This document shows positions 8,314-16,467 of a stretch of 64,000 bases of DNA, piece by piece. This stretch comes from a virus. The notes below the pieces were generated by a model, which had not been told where the DNA came from, ran no database searches, and worked only from the letters and a program-made list of their open reading frames with translations. The position numbers were made by a program, and so were the translations under genes. The stretch is taken from positions 1 to 64,000 of IMG/VR virus record IMGVR_UViG_3300010885_074114; one strand, 5' to 3'. Numbering within the stretch: position 1 is the first letter of the stretch; each line of letters opens with the position of its first letter.

Positions 8314-8421
8314 GTGTAAAATCTCTAGATTTTATTGTTTCCATATATAGATAATTTTAGTTAATTTCCATCTTTTAAAAAATATAAAATTTTGTTATTA
8401 TGGCAATTAGGAAATAAAATT

Positions 8422-9333
8422 ATGCATACATTTGGTTTAGACCCAGAGTTCATGCTGGTAAGTAGAGGGCAATTAAAAAGTGCTATAGGGGTATTGCCTA
8501 AAAAAATAAAAGCCAAGCATTTTGAAGGTAATTATTTTTATTATGATAATGTTCTTGCAGAAATAGCGGTTAAGCCAGCATATAGCAAAGAAAACACTAT
8601 TTATAATGTAGAAAAAGCTTTAAAAGGATTAGTAAAAATAATTCATCCGATTAAATTTGATTTATGTGCCGCAGACAACTATCCAAAAAAAGAGCTAAAT
8701 AGTTTTGATGCAAGACTTGCAGGGTGCAATCCAGAATGGAATGTTTATACGCTGCAATGCATTCTCCCTCCAAAAGATATTATTTCTGAAACTTCTTTCC
8801 GAACAGCAGGAGGGCATATTCATCTTGGGTCAAAATCTTTGCAAGAACCTGATATGGTTTTCAAAGCAGTAAGAATGTTAGACCTTTTTGTTGGAATTCC
8901 TTCTATTTTATTGGATAGAGATCCTACATCTAAAAAAAGAAGAAAAATTTATGGTCAAGCAGGATCACATAGAATAACAAAATATGGATTAGAATATAGG
9001 TGTTTAGGAAATTTTTGGCTTTCTTCACCAGAACACGTTGGTTTCATATATGATCTGTGCTATTTTATTTTAGAATTTATAGAAGGTAGTGGTTATAACA
9101 AGTTTTGGTACACAAATGAGTTATTACTAGAAAAAGAAAATCCAAGTGAAGCGTATGCCTGCTATGGATATGATGTAGCAGCATTAATTAAATGCATAAA
9201 TTGTTGTGATATTGTTGTTGCAAAAAAGTTTATGAATTTTCTGAGTCATTATCTGCCAAAGTGCCTTTTAATAAACTTTGAGGAACTAATGGAAAGGGAA
9301 AAAACTGATCCTTACTGTTCTTGGCATCTTTGA
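8422..9333 (+). CDS. Putative COOH-NH2 ligase (phiEco32-like amidoligase type 2)
   Basis: 303 residues. FGLDPEFMLV near the N-terminus, TAGGHIHLG around residues 136-144 and GLEYRCLGNFWL around 193-204 are hallmarks of the phage COOH-NH2 ligase type 2 family, ATP-grasp-like relatives of glutamine synthetase predicted to form amide bonds on peptides. Target and product are unknown; published ideas for the family concern modification of cell-surface or wall peptides. The ATG at 8422 is chosen over an upstream in-frame TTG at 8392 because AGGA sits eight bases before it and the family signature starts immediately after. The C-terminus overlaps the convergent Prim-Pol-like gene by 22 bases. Confidence 0.8.
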   Translation: MHTFGLDPEFMLVSRGQLKSAIGVLPKKIKAKHFEGNYFYYDNVLAEIAVKPAYSKENTIYNVEKALKGLVKIIHPIKFDLCAADNYPKKELNSFDARLAGCNPEWNVYTLQCILPPKDIISETSFRTAGGHIHLGSKSLQEPDMVFKAVRMLDLFVGIPSILLDRDPTSKKRRKIYGQAGSHRITKYGLEYRCLGNFWLSSPEHVGFIYDLCYFILEFIEGSGYNKFWYTNELLLEKENPSEAYACYGYDVAALIKCINCCDIVVAKKFMNFLSHYLPKCLLINFEELMEREKTDPYCSWHL

Positions 9334-9983
9334 AGCTCTACTCTGCACTTTTTGCATATCCACATCATATTTTTTTTCTTAAAATAATTTACTTCTTTAA
9401 TAAGTCTTTTCTTATGGATACAAGTCTCTCCTTGGCAACGGTTACAAATACTTACTGTTTTTTCTTTATTAATTATTTTTATTTTTTTTTGTTGAAAATA
9501 AATTGCTTTTAATTCATTTGGAAAATCCGGTGGTGGCCAAAAGTTATTTATAAATTCGTAAGTTGATATACCATCAGAATGTATAGAAGGAGGAGCTATT
9601 GAAAAGCATTTTCTACCTATTATTTCTATCTTTTCTTTTCTTTTTCCATAAATGTTTACTTTAGTTAATTCTTTATTTGGAGTTAAAAATAAATTATGGT
9701 AAGATCTTTTACTCTTATAAATTGGTCTAGGAATATCTCCTATTATTCTATTTAAAAAACCATTGGACATTGCATCGTCTGTTTCTACGTCCACAAAACC
9801 CTGATTCCACAAAAGACCAAGTTCATATTCATCTTTACAAAAATAATGTCTCCATCTTTTTACACCCCAGTTTATATTCCATTTTAATTCAACCGGCATT
9901 TTCGTTCCTTTGTGTATTGCAATAGGCATTAATCCTTTGGATACGTAATCATCAAAAAATTTTAAATATATTGACATATGCAT
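9312..9983 (-). CDS. Prim-Pol (archaeo-eukaryotic primase superfamily)-like protein with zinc-finger tail
   Basis: 223 residues. GFVDVETDD (about 62-70) fits the metal-binding acidic motif of bifunctional DNA primase/polymerase N-terminal domains, KRSYHNLFL (about 92-100) the nucleotide-binding His motif, and IEIIGRKCFSIAPPSIH (about 118-134) the third conserved block. The C-terminal 50 residues have CNRCQGETC and CKKC, probably a zinc finger. No helicase domain is fused, so this is a stand-alone primase-polymerase module. A DnaG-type primase is also present at 20969-22027, so the two may serve different steps such as replication and repair. The start could also be the second ATG at 9977. Confidence 0.65.
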   Translation of the reverse strand: MHMSIYLKFFDDYVSKGLMPIAIHKGTKMPVELKWNINWGVKRWRHYFCKDEYELGLLWNQGFVDVETDDAMSNGFLNRIIGDIPRPIYKSKRSYHNLFLTPNKELTKVNIYGKRKEKIEIIGRKCFSIAPPSIHSDGISTYEFINNFWPPPDFPNELKAIYFQQKKIKIINKEKTVSICNRCQGETCIHKKRLIKEVNYFKKKNMMWICKKCRVELQRCQEQ

Positions 9984-10045
9984 CCATCTCAGGTTGACTT
10001 GTAAACTATAAGATAATATGATATCATAATTAATGGTGAAATAAA

Positions 10046-10216
10046 ATGCAAATCAACTTAGCAGTTAAAAACTTTTGGCTAATTAAGTCTAAGGAAAAAA
10101 ATATTCTTAAAGTTTTAGATTGGTCGCATAAAAATAAAAAGCAAGCCCAGCTACTTAGCATAACAGAAATAGTTTTTGCTTTAAAGTCCTATGTGAGAGA
10201 TTCATTGCATTCCTAG
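10046..10216 (+). CDS. Small hypothetical protein, 56 aa
   Basis: ATG at 10046, preceded by ggtga, with an open frame to TAG at 10214-10216. It ends 12 bases before the epimerase start and reads in the same direction. The product is Lys-rich (MQINLAVKNFWLIKSKEKN...), with no recognised domain. It is supported by position and ribosome binding site only. Confidence 0.45.
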   Translation: MQINLAVKNFWLIKSKEKNILKVLDWSHKNKKQAQLLSITEIVFALKSYVRDSLHS

Positions 10217-10228
10217 GATTTTCAATTC

Positions 10229-11116
10229 ATGCGTATATTAATAACAGGTTCTTCTGGATTCATAGGATCTCATTTGTGCAATCAGCTTTATGCTGATGGG
10301 CATGAAATTGTTGCTCTTGGTTCCGAAGGCGAAAACAAGCCTTTGTGCAAATTTTTCATAAAAGAACAATTGCATAAAATTAATTGGGGGGAAAAAATAT
10401 TTGACGATATTGATGTTGTTTTTCATCAAAGTGCAAATAACAACACACTAGACAACGATGAAGCAAACATGATGTCCGCAAACTACTACGAACCAATACG
10501 TATGTTTAATGAACTTAAATTAAAAAATTGTAAAAGATTTGTCTATGCAAGTTCCACCGCAGTTTACGGCAATGAGCGTGCACCATACGTAGAAAATATC
10601 ACACCAATACAACCGCTTAATGTATACGGACGTAGTAAAGCCAAATTTGACGAATTTGCAATGCAATTTGCTTTAGATACTGGTTCTAATGTCGTTGGGC
10701 TTCGTTATTGTAATGTATATGGAAGCGGAGAAAATATAAAAGGCAAAAGAGCGAGTATGGTCAGCCAGATAATTAAAAAAATGAAAAATTTTGAAAGTAT
10801 AAGTTTGTTTAAAGATGGAACACAACTACGTGAGTGGATTTATGTAAAGGATGTTGTTAGAGCTAATATTTTAGCCATGCAATTTGAAGGAAGAGAAATT
10901 TTTAATTGTGGTACTGGAAAGCCTTGTACTTTTAATAAGCTTGTTGAGATATTAAGCGAATTCTTATCTTTAAAAAGCTGCGAAATAAAATATGTGGACA
11001 ATCCTTACTATAAGACTTATCAAAATCATGTAGAAACAGATATGAATAAATCTGAAAAAGAACTTGGCTTCATTCCTTCTTTACCACTGCTTGCAGAGAA
11101 TCTCAGTCTAGTCTAG
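10229..11116 (+). CDS. NAD-dependent sugar epimerase (HldD/heptose-epimerase-like extended SDR)
   Basis: 295 residues. TGSSGFIGSH (6-15) is the dinucleotide-binding loop. The catalytic set is YASST (106-110) and Y133-x-x-x-K137 in PLNVYGRSKAKFD. The PLNVYGxSK phrase and the C-terminal FNCGTGKPCTFNKLVE segment are closest to ADP-glycero-manno-heptose 6-epimerases, though a broader nucleotide-sugar epimerase or dehydratase is possible. It acts in the cytoplasm on a nucleotide-sugar. With the nucleotidyltransferase at 14883-15659 it suggests phage-directed synthesis or alteration of a surface glycan. Confidence 0.8.
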   Translation: MRILITGSSGFIGSHLCNQLYADGHEIVALGSEGENKPLCKFFIKEQLHKINWGEKIFDDIDVVFHQSANNNTLDNDEANMMSANYYEPIRMFNELKLKNCKRFVYASSTAVYGNERAPYVENITPIQPLNVYGRSKAKFDEFAMQFALDTGSNVVGLRYCNVYGSGENIKGKRASMVSQIIKKMKNFESISLFKDGTQLREWIYVKDVVRANILAMQFEGREIFNCGTGKPCTFNKLVEILSEFLSLKSCEIKYVDNPYYKTYQNHVETDMNKSEKELGFIPSLPLLAENLSLV

Positions 11117-11125
11117 CGATTTAAT

Positions 11126-12151
11126 TTATGACTTTGGTTTTCTGCCTTGCATGATATGTCTTTTTACCGTGTGCAGAGACGCTTTTGGATCTTCCTCTCC
11201 AGATTCATTATCGGCTGTAACCTCTTCGTCACGATCCTGAGCATTTGGTCCAGTCTTTCGCTTTGGTTTATTTTGCATGGATGTTATAGAGCCTTCTTCA
11301 ACAGAATTAGAAGCCAAATCATTTCCTAGTTTGCCTACCGGTGCAAAACCAACATCTCCAGCTTGTGGCTCTGGACGCACTGCTTGTGTCAGGTTTTCAG
11401 TGTCAACAGGAGTAAATAGAGAATCTTTCTGATACTCTGTCCAACCATCATGGAATTTTTGATCGGGGTCATGTCCGGTCATTTTGTTTACACTGTCCCA
11501 CCAAGCAGCATTAGATTCTTCTTTCATCTTTTTGCTTTTTTTGTTCATTTTGTTCATTTTTTTGAAATCTTTGCCTGTTATTTTTCCATCGCCGTCAACA
11601 TCTAGCTTTTTTTGATTTCCTTTTAGCATTTTCTTTTTTGATTTTTTGCTAAATTTAAGACTCTCATCCTCATCCTCATCCTCATCCTCATCCTCATCCT
11701 CATCCTCATCCTCATCCTCATCCTCGTCCTCATCCTCATCCTCATCCTCGTCCTCGTCCTCGTCCTCGTCCTCATCCTCATGATCATGATGATGCTCGTC
11801 ATCATCTTTGTCCTCTTCCTCTTCCTCCTCACCGCCATTATCTTCATCATCTGAAAACATTTTCTTTTTGCTCATTTTGCCGCATTTCATTCCACATTTC
11901 TTGTTATCTTTTTTCTCTTTTTTCTCTTTCTCTTTTACTTCCACATCTACATCTACATCTGAATCTTTAACAATTTCTCCGTCACTATCTTTATCTTTTT
12001 TGTGTTTTTCTTTTTTCTTTGCATGTTTTGTTTCTTCAATATCGAAACCACTTTGTAGCTGTATTCCGAGGTTAGAGTGGTTCCCTAGACCAAGATTGAA
12101 ACTTGGTAGAATTGACTCGTTTAAATTTTTCCACTGTTTGTACGATAACAT
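11126..12151 (-). CDS. Acidic (Glu-Asp)n protein with EF-hand-like loop and N-terminal tag
   Basis: 341 residues. It starts MLSYKQWKNLNES, the capsid-targeting-like peptide with a possible protease site after LNE. A Lys-rich stretch (42-98) follows, then a run of acidic residues (about 101-163) mostly of alternating Glu and Asp with a small His cluster. At about 183-195 comes DVDGDGKITGKDF, a textbook calcium-binding EF-hand loop (dockerin-like single hand). The C-terminal third is polar and disordered. A good ribosome binding site (aagaagga) precedes the ATG. Plausible roles are calcium binding or charge buffering of packaged DNA; both are inferred. I recognise no named family. Confidence 0.7.
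   Translation of the reverse strand: MLSYKQWKNLNESILPSFNLGLGNHSNLGIQLQSGFDIEETKHAKKKEKHKKDKDSDGEIVKDSDVDVDVEVKEKEKKEKKDNKKCGMKCGKMSKKKMFSDDEDNGGEEEEEEDKDDDEHHHDHEDEDEDEDEDEDEDEDEDEDEDEDEDEDEDEDEDEDEDESLKFSKKSKKKMLKGNQKKLDVDGDGKITGKDFKKMNKMNKKSKKMKEESNAAWWDSVNKMTGHDPDQKFHDGWTEYQKDSLFTPVDTENLTQAVRPEPQAGDVGFAPVGKLGNDLASNSVEEGSITSMQNKPKRKTGPNAQDRDEEVTADNESGEEDPKASLHTVKRHIMQGRKPKS
11660..11785. repeat. Hexanucleotide microsatellite (ctcatc)n
   Basis: About twenty consecutive ctcatc or ctcgtc hexamers on the plus strand encode alternating Glu-Asp in the acidic protein on the minus strand. Polymerase slippage here would change the length of the acidic run in steps of two residues without shifting frame. 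Confidence 0.9.
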
Positions 12152-12215
12152 ATTTTCCTTCTTTTAATTTAAAGATAGCTACAGTCATTACGATTGTTAG
12201 TATATATATACCAAT

Positions 12216-13013
12216 ATGAAAATTAAAATATTTATTATTTTATTATTTTTTGCAATAATACTGCAAATAAATCAAAAAACAACTCAATTACAAGATTTTT
12301 CTGCTCTTTCTTTTCAAGAAAATCAAGAAGCAGAGATCATAATAGATAAAATTAATAATATAAATTCTCAATTTGATAGTGTTATTTATAATAATATTTC
12401 AATAAAATTTAATTTTTTTATCTCTATTCATGCAAATGCACAGCTTTTTTTTGAAAAAACTAAAAGACTAAGAATTAAGATAGATCGTGGTATAATGGGA
12501 TCTGAAATGGATATTGGATCAAATGAAAAAATATTTTGGTTTTGGTCAAAAAGGATGAAGCCACCAGTATTGTACTATTCTGAACATGAAGATTTTAAAA
12601 AATCTATGCTAAAAACACCACTGAATCCGGATTGGATAATTGAGTGTTTTGGATTTAATCAAATAGACAAGAGAAATATAAACGTTTTTAAAAAGAATGA
12701 ATTACTATATGTAAAACAGGAAAGAAAAGGTTCATTAGGTGAAAAAGTATACTTTTTCACTATAATAGACCCAAAAAACTTAGTTGTAGTTGGAAGATAT
12801 CTTCATGACGAAAATTATAAGATAATAGCAAGTTTTGAATCAAAATCTTTTTTTAGGGATGAAGAAACAGGATCTGTATTTGCCGATAATATCGTTATAT
12901 CTTGGCCAGATGAAAACATATTCATGGAATGGTCCATAGATGGCATACAAGTTAATAAGAAGATAGACAAAAAGACTTGGATATTGCCTTCAAAAGAGAA
13001 TGTCAGGCTATGA
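12216..13013 (+). CDS. Secreted LolA-like protein
   Basis: 265 residues with an N-terminal hydrophobic signal-like segment (IKIFIILLFFAIILQI). The body is beta-strand-like. It contains RLRIKIDRGIMGSEMDIGS, then IFWFWSKRMKPPVLYYSEH and LNPDWIIECFGF, which I associate with a LolA-like outer-membrane-lipoprotein family frequent in planctomycete genomes. There is no clear lipobox cysteine. If correct it is a host-derived periplasmic protein; what the phage gains is unknown. A TATA-rich stretch lies directly upstream. Family assignment is from memory of sequence style and is moderate at best; secretion is better supported. Confidence 0.5.
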   Translation: MKIKIFIILLFFAIILQINQKTTQLQDFSALSFQENQEAEIIIDKINNINSQFDSVIYNNISIKFNFFISIHANAQLFFEKTKRLRIKIDRGIMGSEMDIGSNEKIFWFWSKRMKPPVLYYSEHEDFKKSMLKTPLNPDWIIECFGFNQIDKRNINVFKKNELLYVKQERKGSLGEKVYFFTIIDPKNLVVVGRYLHDENYKIIASFESKSFFRDEETGSVFADNIVISWPDENIFMEWSIDGIQVNKKIDKKTWILPSKENVRL

Positions 13014-13047
13014 TTTTCCTTTAAAATTTATTGAAAAATTTTGTTTT

Positions 13048-13072
13048 GATACTGCTATATAATTTAACGGTC
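13048..13072 (+). promoter_or_regulatory. Putative promoter with TAACGGTC box
   Basis: GATACTGCTATATAAT followed by TTAACGGTC, 29 bases before the 13101 start. The extended -10-like TGCTATATAAT is the best host-type promoter box in the window. The ten-base box ending in TAACGGTC is repeated in the same position after the element at 13687. Confidence 0.45.
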
Positions 13073-13100
13073 GAAAAAAAAGAATGGAGACATCACCAAA

Positions 13101-13286
13101 ATGAAGACTTTCATGCAATGGGCTGGTAATGAGAAAAAAGAATTGCCAATGATATCAGAAAAAACGCACAGAGGTGGTATTGCACATTGGGCTTATCCTG
13201 ATGCTTATGCAAGGTCACAATACCCCGATTTATATTTTACTCCAATCGCAGCAGACGCAATACAAAAGATGGGCATTAAGAAGTAA
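13101..13286 (+). CDS. Small tagged protein, 61 aa
   Basis: Begins MKTFMQWAGNEKKE, which aligns with the recurrent M-K-x-F-x-x-W start peptide and the T4 capsid-targeting sequence. The remainder (HRGGIAHWAYPDAYARSQYP...) has no recognised domain. The putative promoter at 13048 and a gagac-type ribosome site lie upstream. A small internal (packaged) protein is the inferred role. Confidence 0.6.
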   Translation: MKTFMQWAGNEKKELPMISEKTHRGGIAHWAYPDAYARSQYPDLYFTPIAADAIQKMGIKK

Positions 13287-13364
13287 TATTGACAGAATGC
13301 CATTGTTCTTGTTATCCTACGGACAGCAGTATAATGCTTTCTGCTAGTTAAAAAGGAGTTACAA

Positions 13365-13673
13365 ATGCCTCCAAGATGGTCAGATGTGTACCCACAAGGC
13401 ACAAAAGAAGGCGATGAAGAACAAGGATTGTTCCTTGCCTTATCAAGAAATTTAACATATGCGTACAGATCAGTAGGTCAGCTTTCAAAAGATTCAAATT
13501 TATCTAAAGAGCGAACAGAAGAGATTTTAAATAAGTATTGGAAAAAAGGCATGACTTTCCAAAATAATGATAATAAATGGGCTTATTGGGAACGTGTTCC
13601 AGAATTGTTGCCAGTTGTATTAAAATCCATCACAAAAGAAGACCAAGAAAAAAGAACAAGTAAAAAATTATGA
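13365..13673 (+). CDS. Small winged-helix-like protein, 102 aa
   Basis: A strong ribosome binding site (aaaaggagtt) precedes the ATG. Residues 25-75 (LFLALSRNLTYAYRSVGQL, then SKDSNLSKERTEEILNKYW and a KGMTFQN..KWAYWERV hairpin) have the helix-helix-recognition-helix-wing pattern of winged-helix DNA-binding domains. It could be a phage transcriptional regulator or an adaptor. No target is visible. The assignment rests on pattern only. Confidence 0.55.
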   Translation: MPPRWSDVYPQGTKEGDEEQGLFLALSRNLTYAYRSVGQLSKDSNLSKERTEEILNKYWKKGMTFQNNDNKWAYWERVPELLPVVLKSITKEDQEKRTSKKL

Positions 13674-13684
13674 AATATAATTTT

Positions 13685-13707
13685 CATACTATATTAATCT
13701 AACGGTC
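13685..13707 (+). promoter_or_regulatory. Putative promoter with TAACGGTC box
   Basis: CATACTATATTAAT then CTAACGGTC, about 100 bases before the 13804 start. It shares the TACTATA core with other gaps and the TAACGGTC box with the 13048 element, implying a common regulatory or transcription-start function. Confidence 0.4.
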
Positions 13708-13803
13708 AGAATGATCTGCCCGCCGCTTGTTCTAAGACTGCGTTGTTTGTAGCGTAAATTCAAGTGAATCGTTCGTTGTTTAATTCCTTAAAGAGAATGT
13801 AAA

Positions 13804-14262
13804 ATGAGAAAGAAAATTAGTAGAGCTGATAAAAAAATAAATCAAAAAAACAAGTTTATACGAGACATGTCTGGAAGTGGCGTTTTTGTGTACGAGAATA
13901 ACACTGACGCAGACCTAAATCTTCCAAAGCCAACGAGCACTGGAACTAGAACAATAGGTCCAAGAAAAAGATTTCAAGGAGATAGTTACTATCTAACTTG
14001 GGTCGGAAGCCCAATGAATTTACTTCGATTTATAGAAGAAATAGTTCCAAAGGATAATCCTTTAAAAACTTTGAATGAAAGTGAGACGAACAAAATGAGT
14101 GATAATAAATTAATTTTAGACCAGCCAGAGACAGTAACAAGTCAAGGTCAAGTAGAGCATGTTGTTGTAAATGAATCCCCAGATCAAGACTCTTCAGAAA
14201 AAAAGACGGAGATTCTTTTGAATGAATCTCCTATTGAAGGTCTAGAAATTATACTAGGTTGA
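13804..14262 (+). CDS. Hypothetical protein, 152 aa
   Basis: Basic N-terminus (RKKISRADKKINQKNK), then a compact region with GVFVYENNTDADLNLPKP and YYLTWVGSPMNLLRF. The acidic C-terminal tail contains two short NESP elements and ends in SPIEGLEIILG. The last peptide is nearly repeated at the end of the next gene. The leader of about 110 bases is unusually long for this genome. Not recognised; the head-like fold suggests a small structural or DNA-binding protein but I cannot support a function. Confidence 0.65.
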   Translation: MRKKISRADKKINQKNKFIRDMSGSGVFVYENNTDADLNLPKPTSTGTRTIGPRKRFQGDSYYLTWVGSPMNLLRFIEEIVPKDNPLKTLNESETNKMSDNKLILDQPETVTSQGQVEHVVVNESPDQDSSEKKTEILLNESPIEGLEIILG

Positions 14263-14280
14263 ACCTAATTAGGAATAATT

Positions 14281-14556
14281 ATGATAGATGAAATTAAAGA
14301 AAAAAACTTACATTATCAAAATGAAGTGCGTGATATCGCAAAAATGATATTTCATGCTTTTTATTTTGACGAACAAGAAAGTTTATCCTACCCACCAGAA
14401 TCAAAACAATATGAAAAAGATTGTTTAGAAACACTTCTTGCAAAAGCAGAAAAAATTTATAGATTTTTTCCATCAGCGGAAGAAGCAAAAAAAAGTTTAA
14501 AATTTTTACATGAAATTAGTCCCATTAAAGGACTAGAAATAATGAACTCAATCTAA
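14281..14556 (+). CDS. Hypothetical protein, 91 aa
   Basis: Mostly helical and acidic, beginning MIDEIKEKNLHYQNEVRDIA and ending ISPIKGLEIMNSI, which mirrors the SPIEGLEI end of the preceding gene 18 bases upstream. The ATG follows aggaa with suitable spacing. No family is recognised. The shared C-terminal peptide suggests partial duplication or a common partner. Confidence 0.6.
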   Translation: MIDEIKEKNLHYQNEVRDIAKMIFHAFYFDEQESLSYPPESKQYEKDCLETLLAKAEKIYRFFPSAEEAKKSLKFLHEISPIKGLEIMNSI

Positions 14557-14569
14557 AAAGGCAAGTACA

Positions 14570-14782
14570 ATGAAAAACACTCTTTCTGTTAAAATTACTC
14601 ATGCAAAAAATGGTGGATTCGAGGGTACAGTAAGTATATCTGGACTAAAACCTACTAAATTATCTAGAAAAGTAGATGGAGCAACTAATTTCCCAACTAA
14701 ATCTTCAATTGGTGGTGCTGCCAGAAATCTTGCCAAATCTTTAGGCTTTACTGATATTGAACTATCAGATGCAACTCATTAA
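14570..14782 (+). CDS. Hypothetical protein, 70 aa
   Basis: Starts 14 bases after the previous stop with aaaaggcaag as ribosome site. Small beta-rich protein (KITHAKNGGFEGTVSISGL..) with a Ser/Gly-rich middle and an amphipathic helix (GGAARNLAKSLGF). I do not recognise it. Confidence 0.6.
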   Translation: MKNTLSVKITHAKNGGFEGTVSISGLKPTKLSRKVDGATNFPTKSSIGGAARNLAKSLGFTDIELSDATH

Positions 14783-14882
14783 TCATTCTTGATAACGGAA
14801 AATGGTTTCCATTGCATAATATAGGCTAGAAGTCTATAATGGCATTAGTTTTCCTTTCAAAATTCCAGGAATCAGGTGCTTC

Positions 14883-15659
14883 ATGCGTGGAGTAATACTA
14901 GCAGGTGGCTTAGCAAAACGTATGCTGCCTGCTTCCAAAGTAATCAATAAACATCTTATGCCTGTTTATATGGATGCTATAGGTGCCGTTCCAATGATTT
15001 ATTTCCCATTAAATACATTGATAAAATCTGGAATAAAAGAAATATTAATTGTTACATCTGAAAAATCTGCCGGAATGATGGTTGATATGTTGGGAGATGG
15101 CAATAAGTTTGGAGAAAATGTAGATTTTACATATAAAGTTCAAAATATGAATAATGAAAAAAGACCTGTCGGTATTGCTGGTGCATTAAAATTAGCAAGA
15201 GTATTTACTGAAAATGAAAAGTTTGCGGTTATATTAGGCGATAATTTCTTTGAGGACTCTTTTGAAAAAGAAATTAAACAATTCGAATCAGGTCGTCATG
15301 TTGGACATATATTTTTAAAGTCTGTGAACGACCCAGAAAGATTTGGTGTTGTAAACATGAACAGCAATAATGAGATTATTGATATTGAAGAAAAACCAAA
15401 TAATCCTAAATCCAACTATGCTTCTACTGGAATGTATCTCTTTGATAAGGCTGTTTACAATATTGCAAACAACTTAGTTGTTTCAAATAGAAAAGAGCTT
15501 GAAATAGTTGATATTCATAACCAATTAATTGCTAGAAAAGAGTTAAGTCTATCATTTGTCAATAAATTTTGGCACGATTTAGGAACACCAAAAAGTATAA
15601 GATTTGCTGAAAAATACTTGCAACAAGTTAATTTTGAATTCGAATTTCCTGTAAACTAA
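14883..15659 (+). CDS. Sugar-phosphate nucleotidyltransferase (RmlA-like)
   Basis: 258 residues. GVILAGGLAKRMLPASKV at 3-20 is the nucleotide-binding loop (canonical GGxGTRLxPxT, here with GT changed to AK). KHLMPVY and PMIYFPL supply the usual Lys and Pro residues, VILGDNFFED holds the metal-binding Asp, and NYASTGMYLFDKAV is the sugar-binding block. The family joins a sugar 1-phosphate to a nucleotide, most often glucose-1-phosphate plus dTTP for dTDP-rhamnose synthesis. With the epimerase at 10229-11116 it could feed decoration of the cell surface or virion. It converges with the 16363-15656 gene, overlapping four bases. Confidence 0.82.
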   Translation: MRGVILAGGLAKRMLPASKVINKHLMPVYMDAIGAVPMIYFPLNTLIKSGIKEILIVTSEKSAGMMVDMLGDGNKFGENVDFTYKVQNMNNEKRPVGIAGALKLARVFTENEKFAVILGDNFFEDSFEKEIKQFESGRHVGHIFLKSVNDPERFGVVNMNSNNEIIDIEEKPNNPKSNYASTGMYLFDKAVYNIANNLVVSNRKELEIVDIHNQLIARKELSLSFVNKFWHDLGTPKSIRFAEKYLQQVNFEFEFPVN

Positions 15660-16363
15660 CCAGTCGGTGCTACGTCTTGTCTTCTTCGTTGCTGGCGTTG
15701 CGGGCGTTGCATTTGAGTAACATTAGGCTGAGCGGCGTCAGGCTGAGCAACGGTCTGAGCAGCATTCTGAGGGACAGGTTGAGCAGCCGCCTGACCAGGA
15801 GGCACAACATTTTTTGCACCAACAACATTAGTGTCTGCAACATAAGAACCCTGTTGAGCATGTGTTTGCAGTATATTTTTTACGTTTACAGATTGCTGCT
15901 GCAATTGTTTCATAATTCCTTGCAAATTACCAACAAGCTTTTTAGCTTCTGGATCTGTTTTAGAAGCTGATTGTACCGCAACGTTTTGATTTAATTCTTT
16001 TGATAAGGCATTTAGTGCTTCTAAGGAAGCAGCATAATGGGCTTCAGGACCTGCAACCGCTGCTCGAAATTGACCAGCAGATTGTGAGGCTTTATCTGCT
16101 ATTTGACCAGCAGCAGACTTGACGCCTCCAATCATGTTCTTTCCAGCATCTAATACAGCACTACCAAACCGTTTTACTCCATCCATAAATCCTTCTGAAA
16201 CACTCTTATGCTCTTCTAATGCAATAATCATGTCGGCATTGCCTTCGTAGTATTCCAATAAAAACTTCCAAGGGTTAATGTTTTTTTCAACCATTAGTGT
16301 TGCAATTTCTTTTTTAATAGAATTTGCTGTTTTATTCTCTAAAAAGGATTCAAATGATTTCAT
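15656..16363 (-). CDS. Tagged Ala/Gln-rich internal-protein candidate, 235 aa
   Basis: The start is set at ATG 16363, giving MKSFESFLENKTANS; an in-frame upstream start would add 17 residues unlike any family N-terminus. The first ten residues closely match the T4 capsid-targeting peptide MKTYQEFIAE, and FLE offers a prohead-protease-type site. The middle is amphipathic (MDGVKRFGSAVLDAGKNM, then GGVKSAAGQIADKASQSAG) and the C-terminal 70 residues are Ala/Gln/Pro-rich, ending in an Arg cluster (RPQRQQRRRQD) suited to DNA contact. Inferred role: DNA-associated protein packaged in the head. Confidence 0.7.
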   Translation of the reverse strand: MKSFESFLENKTANSIKKEIATLMVEKNINPWKFLLEYYEGNADMIIALEEHKSVSEGFMDGVKRFGSAVLDAGKNMIGGVKSAAGQIADKASQSAGQFRAAVAGPEAHYAASLEALNALSKELNQNVAVQSASKTDPEAKKLVGNLQGIMKQLQQQSVNVKNILQTHAQQGSYVADTNVVGAKNVVPPGQAAAQPVPQNAAQTVAQPDAAQPNVTQMQRPQRQQRRRQDVAPTG

Positions 16364-16467
16364 GTTTTTCTTTCTAAAATGGAGTATACGTTTAGAATTA
16401 TATAGCAACAACATAAAAAATTTTTTTAGTTTGAATATATATTATAATCATTAAACAGGAGGTCAAT

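Noticed and set aside
8392-8421. Upstream TTG start for the COOH-NH2 ligase
   Set aside because: No ribosome site, and the family N-terminus begins at the ATG at 8422.
11623-12167. Met-Arg and Ser-rich open frames around the hexamer repeat
   Set aside because: Artefacts of the (ctcatc)n repeat; only the minus frame has flanking normal protein sequence, a ribosome site and the shared start peptide.
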